Source of the DNA: a halophilic archaeon SHRA6
GTDB taxonomy: Archaea; Halobacteriota; Halobacteria; Halobacteriales; Haloferacaceae
Assembly: GCA_005239175.1 (NCBI GenBank)
Contig: SOPS01000005.1
Location: 62,001-126,000, forward strand
Length of the DNA stretch: 64,000 nt
Reading direction: 5' to 3'
A program made the position numbers and the translations under genes. Under the pieces are notes generated by a model. That model was given only the letters and a program-made list of their open reading frames with translations. It made no database searches and was not told the DNA's origin. This document shows, piece after piece, positions 17,895 through 25,743 of this stretch. The first letter of the stretch is position 1, and every line of letters begins with the position of its first letter.

Positions 17895-17915
17895 CCTCGG
17901 GGTCAAGCCCCGAGG
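17895..17915 (-). repeat. Left-end hairpin of the IS element
   Basis: The arms CCTCGGGG (17895-17902) and CCCCGAGG (17908-17915) form a perfect 8-bp stem with a TCAAG loop. Arms and loop resemble the right-end hairpin, as expected for matched IS605-type ends. Confidence 0.75.
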
Positions 17916-17960
17916 CACTCTGCCTTGCTTATCTGTAGACGATGAGATAGCTAAATTTCA

Positions 17961-18386
17961 CTATTGGGTGACTAGAACGACCCCAATAACGGCGAACGAT
18001 ATCCCAGTAAGCCTCGTTAGTGTAACCTCATCTCCGAGGATAACCATACCAATGATGGCTGCAACGACGAAGTACATTGCCCCAAGCGTGGAGACGATCG
18101 TCGTCGATCCGCCAGAGAGGCCGACGTACATCGAAATAAGGCCGATCCCAGTGAACAATCCAGCCGCGCCAGCGAGCAAGCCACCTCTGACAGTAATTGA
18201 CAGCGATGCGTCCGAAAACAGGATCAATCCAAGTGCAAAGGGCGCCGCGACGAGATAGGAGATCGCAGCGGCCGTCCTCGGGTCAATGGACTCAGAGGCA
18301 GCGTTGCCCAAAACCACCCAAATTCCCCACGTTACCATCGTAATCGATCCAAAGAAAACAGCCGAATTTATTTCCGGAAACCCCAT
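17961..18386 (-). CDS. Half-size EamA-family transporter (DMT superfamily)
   Basis: The 141-residue protein comprises one EamA repeat with five predicted membrane helices, instead of the usual two repeats and ten helices. Conserved features are the N-terminal TWGIWVVLGNAA segment and the terminal GDEVTLTRLTGISFAVIGVVL helices. Single-repeat EamA proteins of this size exist and are thought to dimerise, so it need not be truncated. The substrate is unknown. It lies immediately beyond the left end of the IS element and reads toward it. Confidence 0.8.
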   Translation of the reverse strand: MGFPEINSAVFFGSITMVTWGIWVVLGNAASESIDPRTAAAISYLVAAPFALGLILFSDASLSITVRGGLLAGAAGLFTGIGLISMYVGLSGGSTTIVSTLGAMYFVVAAIIGMVILGDEVTLTRLTGISFAVIGVVLVTQ

Positions 18387-18629
18387 CTGTGTGCATATTG
18401 CGCCTCTATTGACAAACGATACCGGCTTAAGAATATATGATTTTTAAATAGTACTTTCTCAATCCCCGCGCGCACTACTGCTGTTTTGTATTGTATGGGC
18501 GGTGTACGTGCAGTAGTGGTGGGCGACAATCGTGTGCTTCTGTCCGATATATAGTGCTCCCAATGCCCATAGACCCATAAATATAATATATTCGATAATT
18601 TTATTTTTGCCAGCGATGAGAATCAACCG
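18387..18629. other. AT-rich intergenic region
   Basis: No coding sequence was recognised. The DNA is unusually AT-rich near 18420-18450 and 18580-18610, giving several possible TATA boxes. The former could drive the EamA gene on the minus strand and the latter the gene at 18630. Confidence 0.5.
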
Positions 18630-19364
18630 ATGGTTCCCCGCTTGCGATCGGCCTGTGAGATCGTCCGGACCGAACGCCGGCGAATCGACGATGAGGCGGC
18701 GGCATTTCGTTCGTTCATCCGTCGGATCGATCGACTCGATACGCCCGCAGCGTCAAGTCCATGTGCGACTCCTCAGGGGACTGTCATGTGGTCGTCAAAT
18801 CAACAGGACAGCCTGTCAGCGGTTCGATCGGCATACGCAGAAACCGTGATGGCAGTCCCGCATTTTGAGGATGACTACGGCGAGCCGTTTCGAACACATT
18901 TTGCCGCGGAGTTCAGCTCCGAGCTCTTTGCCGCGCTGTCGAGCGCTTCCGTGCTCTCTCCCGAACTAAAGAACATGGTGCTTTCGGGTGCCAGACGGTG
19001 TCGCAAAGAGCGAGTGGAGTTCCGCGATCGCCTGAAGCGTGAGCATCGATCGATCCAACGTGTCGCCCAAGAGATCGAGACGGTCGAAGATCCGCTGGAC
19101 GGTCACGTCTCCGGAGAGTCTTTCGGCGGGTTGGTTGCACTGCACCGATACAGCGTCGATGCGTGTTCGATGCTCGACGAACTTGCCGCAGACCGACAAG
19201 CCGAGATCGAACAGATCAACCACGGGATGATCACTGATATTCCCAGCATACAGGCGTATTTGTACAGCGATCCAACGCATCCGGCGCTGACTGCGATCGC
19301 CGATCGTGCGCGATCGATCACCGACTCAAAACGACAGATCGAGCGCGAGATAACAGCACGATAG
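18630..19364 (+). CDS. Haloarchaeal helical protein, probably DUF7260
   Basis: The 244-residue protein is largely alpha-helical and charged, with heptad-like stretches (RLKREHRSIQRVAQEIETVE) and no membrane segment. The YAETVMAVPHFEDDYGEP block and a C-terminal QAYLYSDPTHPALTAIADRA block match a haloarchaeal family I recall as DUF7260. No catalytic residues can be assigned. The function is unknown; the coiled coils suggest oligomerisation. It precedes the PsiE-like gene by 40 bases in the same direction. Confidence 0.75.
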   Translation: MVPRLRSACEIVRTERRRIDDEAAAFRSFIRRIDRLDTPAASSPCATPQGTVMWSSNQQDSLSAVRSAYAETVMAVPHFEDDYGEPFRTHFAAEFSSELFAALSSASVLSPELKNMVLSGARRCRKERVEFRDRLKREHRSIQRVAQEIETVEDPLDGHVSGESFGGLVALHRYSVDACSMLDELAADRQAEIEQINHGMITDIPSIQAYLYSDPTHPALTAIADRARSITDSKRQIEREITAR

Positions 19365-19404
19365 CGCGCTGATTTCGTTTTTGTCAACGGGAGGGCCTGC
19401 ACAT

Positions 19405-19890
19405 ATGTGTGTCGAGCACATATCACTGATTGTGCCTATCTCCCAGTCGGGTCTCGGACGGTTGTCGTACCGCGTGATGCGGTGGCTCGTTCTCGGGGCA
19501 GCCTACTTCACGATCGTACTGTTTGTGATTGGTCTGTTCGATATGATTCTCGGCCTATACGAACTTCTCACGAGTGGGCTGTTCACTGACCCAAACGCGG
19601 TGATTGAGCTCCTCGATACTGTGTTGTTGCTGTTGATTATTATCGAGGTGCACCGTACCCTGATCGCGTACGCCAATGACGAACCCGTACTCGAGATCGT
19701 CGTCAGCACGGCGATCATCGCCGTCGCGCGGGACGTGATTGGATTCCGCGCTGAGAACTTCGGCACCGGCCAAGAGGCGCTTTCGGTCGCTGCCGCCTCC
19801 GGTGTGTTACTCCTCGCGCTTGTGCTCGTGTACGCCGCGGTCAAACGGATCGAAAGACCGGGCAACCGATCGTCGTCCGGAGAAGTGTAG
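19405..19890 (+). CDS. PsiE-like membrane protein
   Basis: The 161-residue protein has four predicted membrane helices, including a strongly hydrophobic LLDTVLLLLIIIEVHRTLI span and a C-terminal VLLLALVLVYAAV span. The ELLDTVLLLLIIIEVHRTL and EIVVSTAIIAVARDVI segments are typical of the phosphate-starvation-inducible PsiE family. The ATG at 19405 is preferred; an upstream TTG (19381) would add eight residues. The role of PsiE proteins is not established. No Pho-box-like element is identifiable. Confidence 0.7.
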   Translation: MCVEHISLIVPISQSGLGRLSYRVMRWLVLGAAYFTIVLFVIGLFDMILGLYELLTSGLFTDPNAVIELLDTVLLLLIIIEVHRTLIAYANDEPVLEIVVSTAIIAVARDVIGFRAENFGTGQEALSVAAASGVLLLALVLVYAAVKRIERPGNRSSSGEV

Positions 19891-19909
19891 TACTGCTTGG
19901 CTTAGCTAT

Positions 19910-20118
19910 CAACTGTCTGGACACCGGTCTGGCCAACAACTGTCTGAACACCGGCTGTCTGGCCAACAACTGTCTGAACACCGGCTGTCTGAGCCAACAA
20001 CTGTCTGAACACCGGCTGTCTGGCCAGCAACTTTCTAAGCGCCGGCTTTCTGAGCCAACAACTTTCTGAGTACCGGCTGTCTGGCCAACAACTTTCTAAG
20101 CGCCGGCTATCTGAGCAC
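19910..20118. repeat. Array of about seven 27-31 bp degenerate tandem repeats
   Basis: Units start with CAACTGTCTG or CAACTTTCT at 19910, 19937, 19967, 19998, 20028, 20059 and 20089. All share a CCGGCT core followed by TCTGGCCAA or TCTGAGCCAA. The first four resemble one another more closely than the last three, so the array diverges along its length. It occupies most of the intergenic DNA before the S9 peptidase gene. Confidence 0.9.
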
Positions 20119-20172
20119 GTGCTGTCTGCGGTCTCCACCCACGTTTTTGTACGAACCCGACCAATCAGTGGT

Positions 20173-22044
20173 ATGGCAGAATCGGCGGATATCGACGTGC
20201 TCTCTGAACTCGCACAGCTCCCGACCATGGCCCATCCGGTGCTCTCTCCGGGCGGGGATCGAATCGCGCTCTACTACGATATCTCTGGCCGAAACGAGGT
20301 TCACGTCCTCGACACCGAGACCGGAGAACTCACCCAGCGATCGGACGGCGAGGTGCCGCGAAACGCCCGGTGGTATCTCCGCTGGGACGCTGACGGCGAC
20401 CGAATCCTGTTTCACGATGATGACGACGGCAACGAACAAAACGACATCCACGCCCTCGATGCTGACGGCACCGTCGAGCAACTCGTCGAAATGGACGGCC
20501 AGGCGTCGATCCACGACGTCGGCGAATCCCAATTGCTCTTTGGCTCGAGCCGCGACGGCCAGATGAACGTCTATCGGTACAACTTCGACACCGGAGCCGT
20601 CACGAAGCTCACCGAGTACGATCGGGCCGTCTGGACCTCGCACCTCTCCCCAGACGAGGAACGAATTGCGTATGCGACGAACGAAACCGACGACTACGAT
20701 AACCGCGACGTTTACGTCGCTGAGATTGATGGATCGAATCCCCGAAACCTCGAGATCGGGGAGGTCGGTGCGGAAGCAACGCCGATCGAGTGGGACGCGA
20801 GCGGCTCGCGGTTGCTCGTCGGGGACAACTCCGAGGATCTCGGACGGATCGGCGTCTACGATTTTGACGAAGATGCAGTCACGTGGTACGCCGAGACGGA
20901 GTACGACGAATCCCCGGTGGCGTTCCTCCCGGACGGCGACCGCGTCCTCGGGGTTCGAAGCCGCGACGCGATGACGCTGCCAGTCGTGTGGGACCTAAAC
21001 TCGGGGACTGGTCGCGAGCTGGACGTTCCTGATGGCGTCGCCTCGTTCGTAGCCAGCGCGGATGAGCCGCTCACAGCCGATGGCCGGGTCGTGTTCCAGC
21101 ACACAACGCCGACGCGCCGGCCCGAGCTACTGGCATACGACCTCGAAACAGATGAGTACGAGGTGCTGCTCGAGGCGGAGTACGGCCCGTTCGATCCAGA
21201 TGACTTCGCTGACGCGACATACTTCACGGTTGATTCAGATGGCGTCCCGGAGATCCCCGCTGCGGCGATCGACCACGGGCCATCTGAGGAGCTGTCGATC
21301 GGCGCGCTGTTGTACGACTCCGGCGAACGTCCGTCGCCGCTCATCGTCAACCCGCACGGCGGGCCACGGGCACGGAGTTCGAAGGCGTTCAACCTCTACA
21401 CGCAGGTACTCTGTGCGCGTGGATACTCGGTACTGCAGGTGAACTATCGCGGGTCGACTGGACGCGGCCGGGCGTTCGTCGAGGCGCTGATCGACGACTG
21501 GGGTGGGGCCGAACAGGGCGACGTGGTTGTCGCCGCCGAACACGCCCTTGAAACAAACGAGTGGCTCGACGATGACCGCGTCGCCGTCTTTGGTGGTTCC
21601 TACGGCGGCTACTCTGCGTACTGGCAACTGGTGCAGTATCCCTCACTCTACGACGCCGGCGTCGCGTGGATCGGACTCACTGATCTCGAGGAGATGTACG
21701 AGACGACGATGCCGCACTTCCGGACGGAGCTGATGATAAAGTACCTCGGAACGCCCGATGAAAACCCGGCGCTGTATCGCGATCGAAGCCCGATCACGTA
21801 CGCCGAAAACCTCGACGCACCCCTCTTGATGGTTCACGGCGTGAACGATCGCCGCGTGCCGGTGTCGCAAGCACGGCTGTTCCGCGATCGACTCGAGGAG
21901 CTCGACTACGAGTTCGGCCCCGACGGGACTGTCGAGTACGAGGAACTCGGCGAGGAAGGTCACGCTTCGACCGATCAGGATCAGAAGCTCAGAATGTTCC
22001 GACTACTCGATGACTTCCTTTCGAGGCGGCTCCCAGACGAGTAA
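20173..22044 (+). CDS. S9-family serine peptidase (prolyl oligopeptidase/acylaminoacyl peptidase)
   Basis: The 623-residue protein has an N-terminal beta-propeller (residues 10 to about 350, with WD40-like blades such as DEERIAYATNE). An alpha/beta-hydrolase domain follows. The catalytic triad is visible: Ser476 in GGSYGGYS, Asp559 in NDRRVP and His597 in EEGHAST. HGGPRARSS forms the oxyanion region. No signal peptide was seen, so it is probably cytosolic and releases short peptides. The ATG at 20173 is chosen because an upstream in-frame start at 20119 lies inside the repeat array. Confidence 0.92.
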   Translation: MAESADIDVLSELAQLPTMAHPVLSPGGDRIALYYDISGRNEVHVLDTETGELTQRSDGEVPRNARWYLRWDADGDRILFHDDDDGNEQNDIHALDADGTVEQLVEMDGQASIHDVGESQLLFGSSRDGQMNVYRYNFDTGAVTKLTEYDRAVWTSHLSPDEERIAYATNETDDYDNRDVYVAEIDGSNPRNLEIGEVGAEATPIEWDASGSRLLVGDNSEDLGRIGVYDFDEDAVTWYAETEYDESPVAFLPDGDRVLGVRSRDAMTLPVVWDLNSGTGRELDVPDGVASFVASADEPLTADGRVVFQHTTPTRRPELLAYDLETDEYEVLLEAEYGPFDPDDFADATYFTVDSDGVPEIPAAAIDHGPSEELSIGALLYDSGERPSPLIVNPHGGPRARSSKAFNLYTQVLCARGYSVLQVNYRGSTGRGRAFVEALIDDWGGAEQGDVVVAAEHALETNEWLDDDRVAVFGGSYGGYSAYWQLVQYPSLYDAGVAWIGLTDLEEMYETTMPHFRTELMIKYLGTPDENPALYRDRSPITYAENLDAPLLMVHGVNDRRVPVSQARLFRDRLEELDYEFGPDGTVEYEELGEEGHASTDQDQKLRMFRLLDDFLSRRLPDE

Positions 22045-22055
22045 ATCAGGCAGTA

Positions 22056-22820
22056 TTAATAGACCGAAACGTCGTCGAAGCGGCCGTCATAGAGTAGATT
22101 TCGCGGATGCGTGGGTTCGGTCCCCGACAACAGCAGCCGATCGAGCTTCCCCCATGAATTCTCGTAGCCGAGATGCGCGAACTCGATCGCAGCCTGAACA
22201 CGATGAGACGCGCCAGTTCGGTGGATTGCTTGTCGATCGACACCCGATTTGAGGGCATCGACGAGCGCCGCAGACGAGTCGACCTCTGTGTCGAACGCTG
22301 TCCATGCCTCCCCAATAGTTCGCTGGAGGTGTGCGTACGACGACCCATAGCCGGGGTCGTCGAGGTCACTGGCGATCCGCTGGCCACGGCGGTTCTGGTG
22401 TGGAAACAGCTTCGCGTTGTACGTTTCGATCGCGTCGATGCGATCGGCGTGAGCCGTAATTTCAGGCCGGTCCAGGCTGACGTTCATGAACTCCGGATGG
22501 GGAGCGAGGACGGCAGCGCCTTGCCGCTCAAGCTCCGCGAAGGCGCCCTCAAGGGTAATGAAATCCGGGATTGGATCCGAAAGCCCGACCGCCAATATGT
22601 GGTGACGGTTCTGCCAGTCTCCCGTGAATATTTCTCGAGCGGGAACGACGAGCAGTTCGTCATCGCTGTACCGTTCTGCCCGCGATCGGATCTCTGGGAG
22701 CCGAACGAAGTGCGGCGCGTAGACGAGAACGTCGATCCCACGAGCTTTCGCGCGATCGACGACCGCCGCCGAGAGGACCTTCACGTGCATGTCGACGCGG
22801 CTCGTAGTTTGCTCGCTCAC
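22056..22820 (-). CDS. PHP-domain phosphoesterase-like protein
   Basis: The 254-residue protein has PHP-superfamily features. The N-terminal RVDMHVKVLS is in place of the usual DxHxH, and it also has LVYAPHF, PAREIFTGDW, VLAPHPEFM and a GSSYAHL segment. Metal-dependent phosphoesterase activity is possible, but one His of the first motif is replaced by Lys. The same substitution is, as far as I recall, usual in haloarchaeal orthologues. It is convergent with the S9 gene, with stops 11 bases apart. Confidence 0.8.
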   Translation of the reverse strand: MSEQTTSRVDMHVKVLSAAVVDRAKARGIDVLVYAPHFVRLPEIRSRAERYSDDELLVVPAREIFTGDWQNRHHILAVGLSDPIPDFITLEGAFAELERQGAAVLAPHPEFMNVSLDRPEITAHADRIDAIETYNAKLFPHQNRRGQRIASDLDDPGYGSSYAHLQRTIGEAWTAFDTEVDSSAALVDALKSGVDRQAIHRTGASHRVQAAIEFAHLGYENSWGKLDRLLLSGTEPTHPRNLLYDGRFDDVSVY

Positions 22821-23023
22821 ACCGGTGATTCGACGGCGATCGTGTTATGGCCATCGAATTCAGCAAAGGGCACAATCAAGAGTTCGACGAGACAGGCGGC
22901 CTGTGTCGGCGAAGGCCTCTTGAACGGTGCCACGGGCCTTCGATCGACAGTTTTGCCAACCAACGCGTCTCAAAAAACGAGAATCGTCGGAGAAATAATG
23001 CTCTCTTGAGGCAATATATCAGT

Positions 23024-23464
23024 ATGAACAAATATATGAAAACGTTCGTCAGCCTGTTCGTTGGCCTCCTCGGATTCGTGGTAGTCGGGGTCGCTGTGAC
23101 GGAACTGCTCGATCCCTACATCTGGCCATCGCTAATGCTCGGATTGCCCATTGGAGTCGTAGCCGGCATCGCGTTCATGCCACTAACGTATCTGGGCATC
23201 ACCTACTGGGAGGAACGGCGAGACAGTGGAACCGCATCACAGGAGACTGTACGTCGATTATGGACGACGGTGGCGGCACTCTTCGGCTTCCTTGTCGGTG
23301 GTGGAGTCGCTGTCGCCATCCTCTCAGCGCAGGCGATGGGTCTCGCCTCAGCGATACTGTTAGCAGGGTTCCCGGTTGGGATCGTGTCGGGTGCCCTCGT
23401 TGGCTACCTCGTCTACCGGCGAGACTGGACGCGGCAAGACCCACCTGCCGCATCGGTTCAATGA
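23024..23464 (+). CDS. Four-span membrane protein, unknown function
   Basis: The 146-residue protein has four hydrophobic helices (about residues 7-28, 34-58, 76-101 and 107-131) and a short basic/Pro tail. The ATG at 23024 is used because the upstream extension is not protein-like and a TATA-like AGAAATAAT lies about 28 bases before it. A second in-frame ATG lies four codons later. No family was recognised. Confidence 0.65.
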   Translation: MNKYMKTFVSLFVGLLGFVVVGVAVTELLDPYIWPSLMLGLPIGVVAGIAFMPLTYLGITYWEERRDSGTASQETVRRLWTTVAALFGFLVGGGVAVAILSAQAMGLASAILLAGFPVGIVSGALVGYLVYRRDWTRQDPPAASVQ

Positions 23465-23542
23465 GATCCGATGAAACGGCTCCTGGACGATAAGACCGAG
23501 CGCCGCTCGAATTCCCCCTTATGTGGAGTGCTATTTTGTCGG

Positions 23543-23680
23543 GCTCGCAGCTAATGTATCAGTTAGTTCGCGCTCAGTATACCAGTGAGATCGTAATTAG
23601 TGCCACAGTGAGTTCACGCTCAGTGTCACAGTGAATTCGCGCTCAGTGTATCAGTGAGATCGTAATTAGTGTACTAGTGA
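23543..23680. repeat. Six-unit 23-bp tandem repeat with two alternating types
   Basis: Units at 23543-23565, 23566-23588, 23589-23611, 23612-23634, 23635-23657 and 23658-23680 all end in a CAGTGA-like hexamer. Four begin with a TTCGCGCTCAGT-like sequence; two begin GATCGTAATTAGT. The array lies directly upstream of the TATA box (23701-23708) of the DUF4260 gene. Confidence 0.9.
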
Positions 23681-23700
23681 TAACACAGTTCATATATTAT

Positions 23701-23708
23701 TCATATAC
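23701..23708 (+). promoter_or_regulatory. TATA box for the DUF4260 gene
   Basis: The sequence TCATATAC is 25 bases before the ATG at 23729 and follows the 23-bp repeat array, within an AT-rich tract. Confidence 0.55.
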
Positions 23709-23728
23709 GCTGTCAGCATTCTATCCGT

Positions 23729-24136
23729 ATGAATCCAAAAACCATGCTTCGTTTTGAGGGTATTGCGCTGTTCGGTGCGGCGACCGCGGCGTACTTTGCG
23801 ATCGGTGCTCCGCTGTGGCTCTTCGTGGTGCTTGCCCTTGCCCCAGACATCTCCATGCTCGGCTACCTCGCTGGACCGCACGTGGGGAGCCGACTGTACA
23901 ATGCATTCCACACCTACTTTGTGCCGATCGCACTCGGGGCAATTGGTTTCTGGGTGGGGATGGCTCCAATCACCTGGATCGCGCTCGTCTGGATCACCCA
24001 CATTGGGATGGACCGCGCTGTTGGGTACGGATTAAAATACCCAACCGGATTCAAACATACCCATCTCAGTCGTGAAGTCAGCCACAGTGAGACGGTCCAC
24101 ACCCGCGAAGATTCTGTCCCCATAGGAGACGACTAA
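23729..24136 (+). CDS. DUF4260 membrane protein
   Basis: The 135-residue protein has four predicted membrane helices and the motifs of DUF4260: LAPDISMLGYLAGPHVG, YNAFHTYFVPIALG, and the highly conserved IGMDRAVGYGLKYPTGFK before a His-rich tail. The family is conserved in bacteria and archaea; biochemical function unknown. It is preceded by a good TATA box and is monocistronic. Confidence 0.9.
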   Translation: MNPKTMLRFEGIALFGAATAAYFAIGAPLWLFVVLALAPDISMLGYLAGPHVGSRLYNAFHTYFVPIALGAIGFWVGMAPITWIALVWITHIGMDRAVGYGLKYPTGFKHTHLSREVSHSETVHTREDSVPIGDD

Positions 24137-24272
24137 CGAGGTCGATTCCGAGCATCGGTTTTACTCTGGATTGTCTACACCGTGCCACCATCCGCGATTT
24201 CGAACCACGTTCAAAATAAAATTCAGGATACAGGCAGCCAATCACAGTGAGCGTCGCTCCTCTGCCGAAAAG

Positions 24273-24279
24273 ATATAAA
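24273..24279 (+). promoter_or_regulatory. TATA box for the DUF433 gene
   Basis: The sequence ATATAAA is centred about 28 bases before the ATG at 24304, consistent with a leaderless antitoxin transcript. Confidence 0.55.
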
Positions 24280-24303
24280 CAAGCACGCATCGTATCTCAC
24301 TTC

Positions 24304-24579
24304 ATGACGATCTCCCATGACGAGGATGTGCTCGGCGGCGAGCCACGGATTGATGGCACACGTATTGGCGTTCGTCATGTCGCCGCCCGGGTGATCGAAG
24401 GGGGTCAATCCCCCGCAGCTGTGGCGGATCAGTTCGACGTGTCTCTCGCTGCCGTTTACGAGGCCCTTGCGTATTATTATGAGCATGTAGAGGAGATGCG
24501 TGAGTACGAACAGGCGAACGAAGCAGCATTCGACGAAGTTCGCAAAACGTCGCTCAAGCCGAAAGAGACCGTGAAGTGA
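24304..24579 (+). CDS. DUF433 antitoxin-like protein
   Basis: The 91-residue protein matches DUF433: GEPRIDGTRIGVRHVAARVIE followed by an HTH-like SPAAVADQFDVSLAAVYEAL and an acidic/basic C-terminal helix. DUF433 proteins usually neutralise and autoregulate with a neighbouring DUF5615 PIN-like toxin. Its stop overlaps the start of a DUF5615 remnant by one base. The ATG at 24304 fits the TATA box; an upstream in-frame GTG (24247) is not supported. Confidence 0.85.
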   Translation: MTISHDEDVLGGEPRIDGTRIGVRHVAARVIEGGQSPAAVADQFDVSLAAVYEALAYYYEHVEEMREYEQANEAAFDEVRKTSLKPKETVK

Positions 24580-24698
24580 TGGGTGCTCGGATTCTTTTGG
24601 ATGAACACGTAGGACGGGTGTTCGAACGGGTTCTTCAGGAACGTGGCCACAACGTCGAGCAGGCAAAAGATCGGTTCAGAGAGCACACGGTGTCCTGA
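24579..24698 (+). pseudogene. Truncated DUF5615 PIN-like toxin
   Basis: Only 39 residues remain, starting MGARILLDEHVGRVFERVLQ and ending after GHNVEQAKDRF. Full DUF5615 proteins, such as the one at 54169-54510, have about 110-115 residues and carry the downstream acidic active-site residues lost here. The stop at 24696-24698 is directly beside the stop of the convergent MazF-like gene (24700), so the break point of the truncation probably lies there. The antitoxin gene remains intact. Confidence 0.8.
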
Positions 24699-24699
24699 T

Positions 24700-25053
24700 C
24701 TACTCCGTCAGCTTCCAAGACCCGTCAAGAACCGCTTTACTCTGAGTAATTATTTTATCGGTGAACTCCGTCGTGATGCGTCCCTGTGGATTCGCTACGG
24801 CACGGTGTTTGACCGTTCCAATAACCCATGGAGAACAGTATGATTTCTTATCGGGGTTTCGGCCTGTGATCCACGCATTTCCGACTTCGTAGTTTGCAGG
24901 AAGATCGCTCGTCGTGAGTGCAGCACAAACGTACTCTTCGCCGGGATACGGTAGCTGCTCTGCGACCAAAACCAACCAGAGTCGAGGGTTCGAACCCTGT
25001 CTGAAGGGATCGGGAGCCCAGAAGACATCCCCTTTTTGATAGGCATCACTCAC
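24700..25053 (-). CDS. PemK/MazF-like toxin (copy 1)
   Basis: The 117-residue protein shows the PemK/MazF pattern: KGDVFWAPDPF, then PRLWLVLVAE, EEYVCAALTTS and a CSPWVIGT segment, with a final helix. MazF toxins are sequence-specific ribonucleases. The GTG at 25053 overlaps the stop of the upstream winged-helix gene (25046-25408), so the two are translationally coupled. A paralogue is present at 26107-26436. The RNase assignment rests on fold-level similarity only. Confidence 0.65.
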   Translation of the reverse strand: MSDAYQKGDVFWAPDPFRQGSNPRLWLVLVAEQLPYPGEEYVCAALTTSDLPANYEVGNAWITGRNPDKKSYCSPWVIGTVKHRAVANPQGRITTEFTDKIITQSKAVLDGSWKLTE

Positions 25054-25408
25054 GCTGTTCACGCGGGTCGACCGCGTACTCCTGCCACTCGTCGTATTCG
25101 AACGGTGATTCTTCGTGACTATCAGCGACTTCACTAGCGTGGGCCGTTGCAGCGTCGATACTCCGATCGTGATCACTAATTCGCCAGTACCGTCCTCTGT
25201 GGTCTACTTGGCCACGTTCCCGAAGCCGCACCAACGTCGGTCCGACCGAGCCACGCTTGACCTTGGTTGCCTGTGCTATTTCGGTCTGCGTGAACGCCTC
25301 GTTTGCATTCTCCTCGAGAAATTCGAGTATCGTAGCGGCATTCGTCCCAGGCCTCGGTTGTCCCTCACTGTCATCGATCTTTTCGAACCGATCAGCACTA
25401 ATTGGCAT
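25046..25408 (-). CDS. Winged-helix protein, probable antitoxin/regulator (copy 1)
   Basis: The 120-residue protein has a central winged helix (ILEFLEENANEAFTQTEIAQ, VGPTLVRLRERGQVDHRGRYW) and an acidic Tyr/Glu-rich C-terminal tail, which could wrap the toxin. It is homologous to the protein at 25744-26103 over most of its length. Its stop overlaps the start of the MazF-like gene, the usual antitoxin-first order. A minus-strand TATA-like TATTTAGTA lies near 25433-25441. Confidence 0.75.
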   Translation of the reverse strand: MPISADRFEKIDDSEGQPRPGTNAATILEFLEENANEAFTQTEIAQATKVKRGSVGPTLVRLRERGQVDHRGRYWRISDHDRSIDAATAHASEVADSHEESPFEYDEWQEYAVDPREQRE

Positions 25409-25743
25409 ATGTACTGCTTTGTATTAGATGTACTAAATACTTTCCAGGATTCTCTTTTGCGTCCGTCTAGCGGTCCGAAGGACCCGGAAGCTCGCCGGTT
25501 CACTCGCGCGAACGATCGTGAGCGCGAGGCCGACAAGTGACTAAGCGCCGAAGCGAGGAGTGCTCTTGATCGAGCGTTTACCAGCAGGTGAGCGTAGCAA
25601 ACGAGCGCAGTAAAAGATCAATGTACACCCGGAACACTACCGGGCGAGAAACTACTAGTAGGCTTGGTGAAAGTGAACTCGCCTTTGACGGGAGATTTAG
25701 GCACAGCAGTACATTCATTACATCAGCACGCTAAGTACCGTGT
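25409..25743. other. Divergent spacer between two paralogous winged-helix/MazF modules
   Basis: There is no coding sequence. It contains palindromes: GGTCC-GAA-GGACC near 25471-25483, a 7-bp stem CTCGCGC/GCGCGAG near 25503-25530 and CCCGG/CCGGG at 25628-25644. The last element recurs in similar form after copy 2 (26449-26464). The promoters for both modules must lie here. Confidence 0.6.

Larger units (their letters stand above)
16345..17925 (-). mobile_element. IS1341/IS605-type element with tnpB and an AbrB-like gene, no tnpA
   Basis: About 1.58 kb comprising a tnpB gene, a codirectional AbrB-like gene and one GC-rich hairpin at each end, as expected for IS200/IS605 elements that lack terminal inverted repeats. 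The 3' side (plus coordinates near 16345) ends in TTCAC on the minus strand, a common right-end pattern of haloarchaeal IS1341 elements. There is no Y1 transposase gene, so mobility would require one in trans. CGATCG is almost absent here, unlike the flanks, consistent with foreign origin. The exact outer boundaries are estimated. Confidence 0.75.

Noticed and set aside
17961-18386. EamA transporter truncated by the IS element
   Set aside because: The frame ends in a normal terminal helix and has the usual size of single-repeat EamA proteins, so truncation is not needed.
25440-25560. tRNA or attachment site in the spacer of the divergent modules
   Set aside because: There are palindromes, but no cloverleaf and no matching direct repeat of att length with an integrase.
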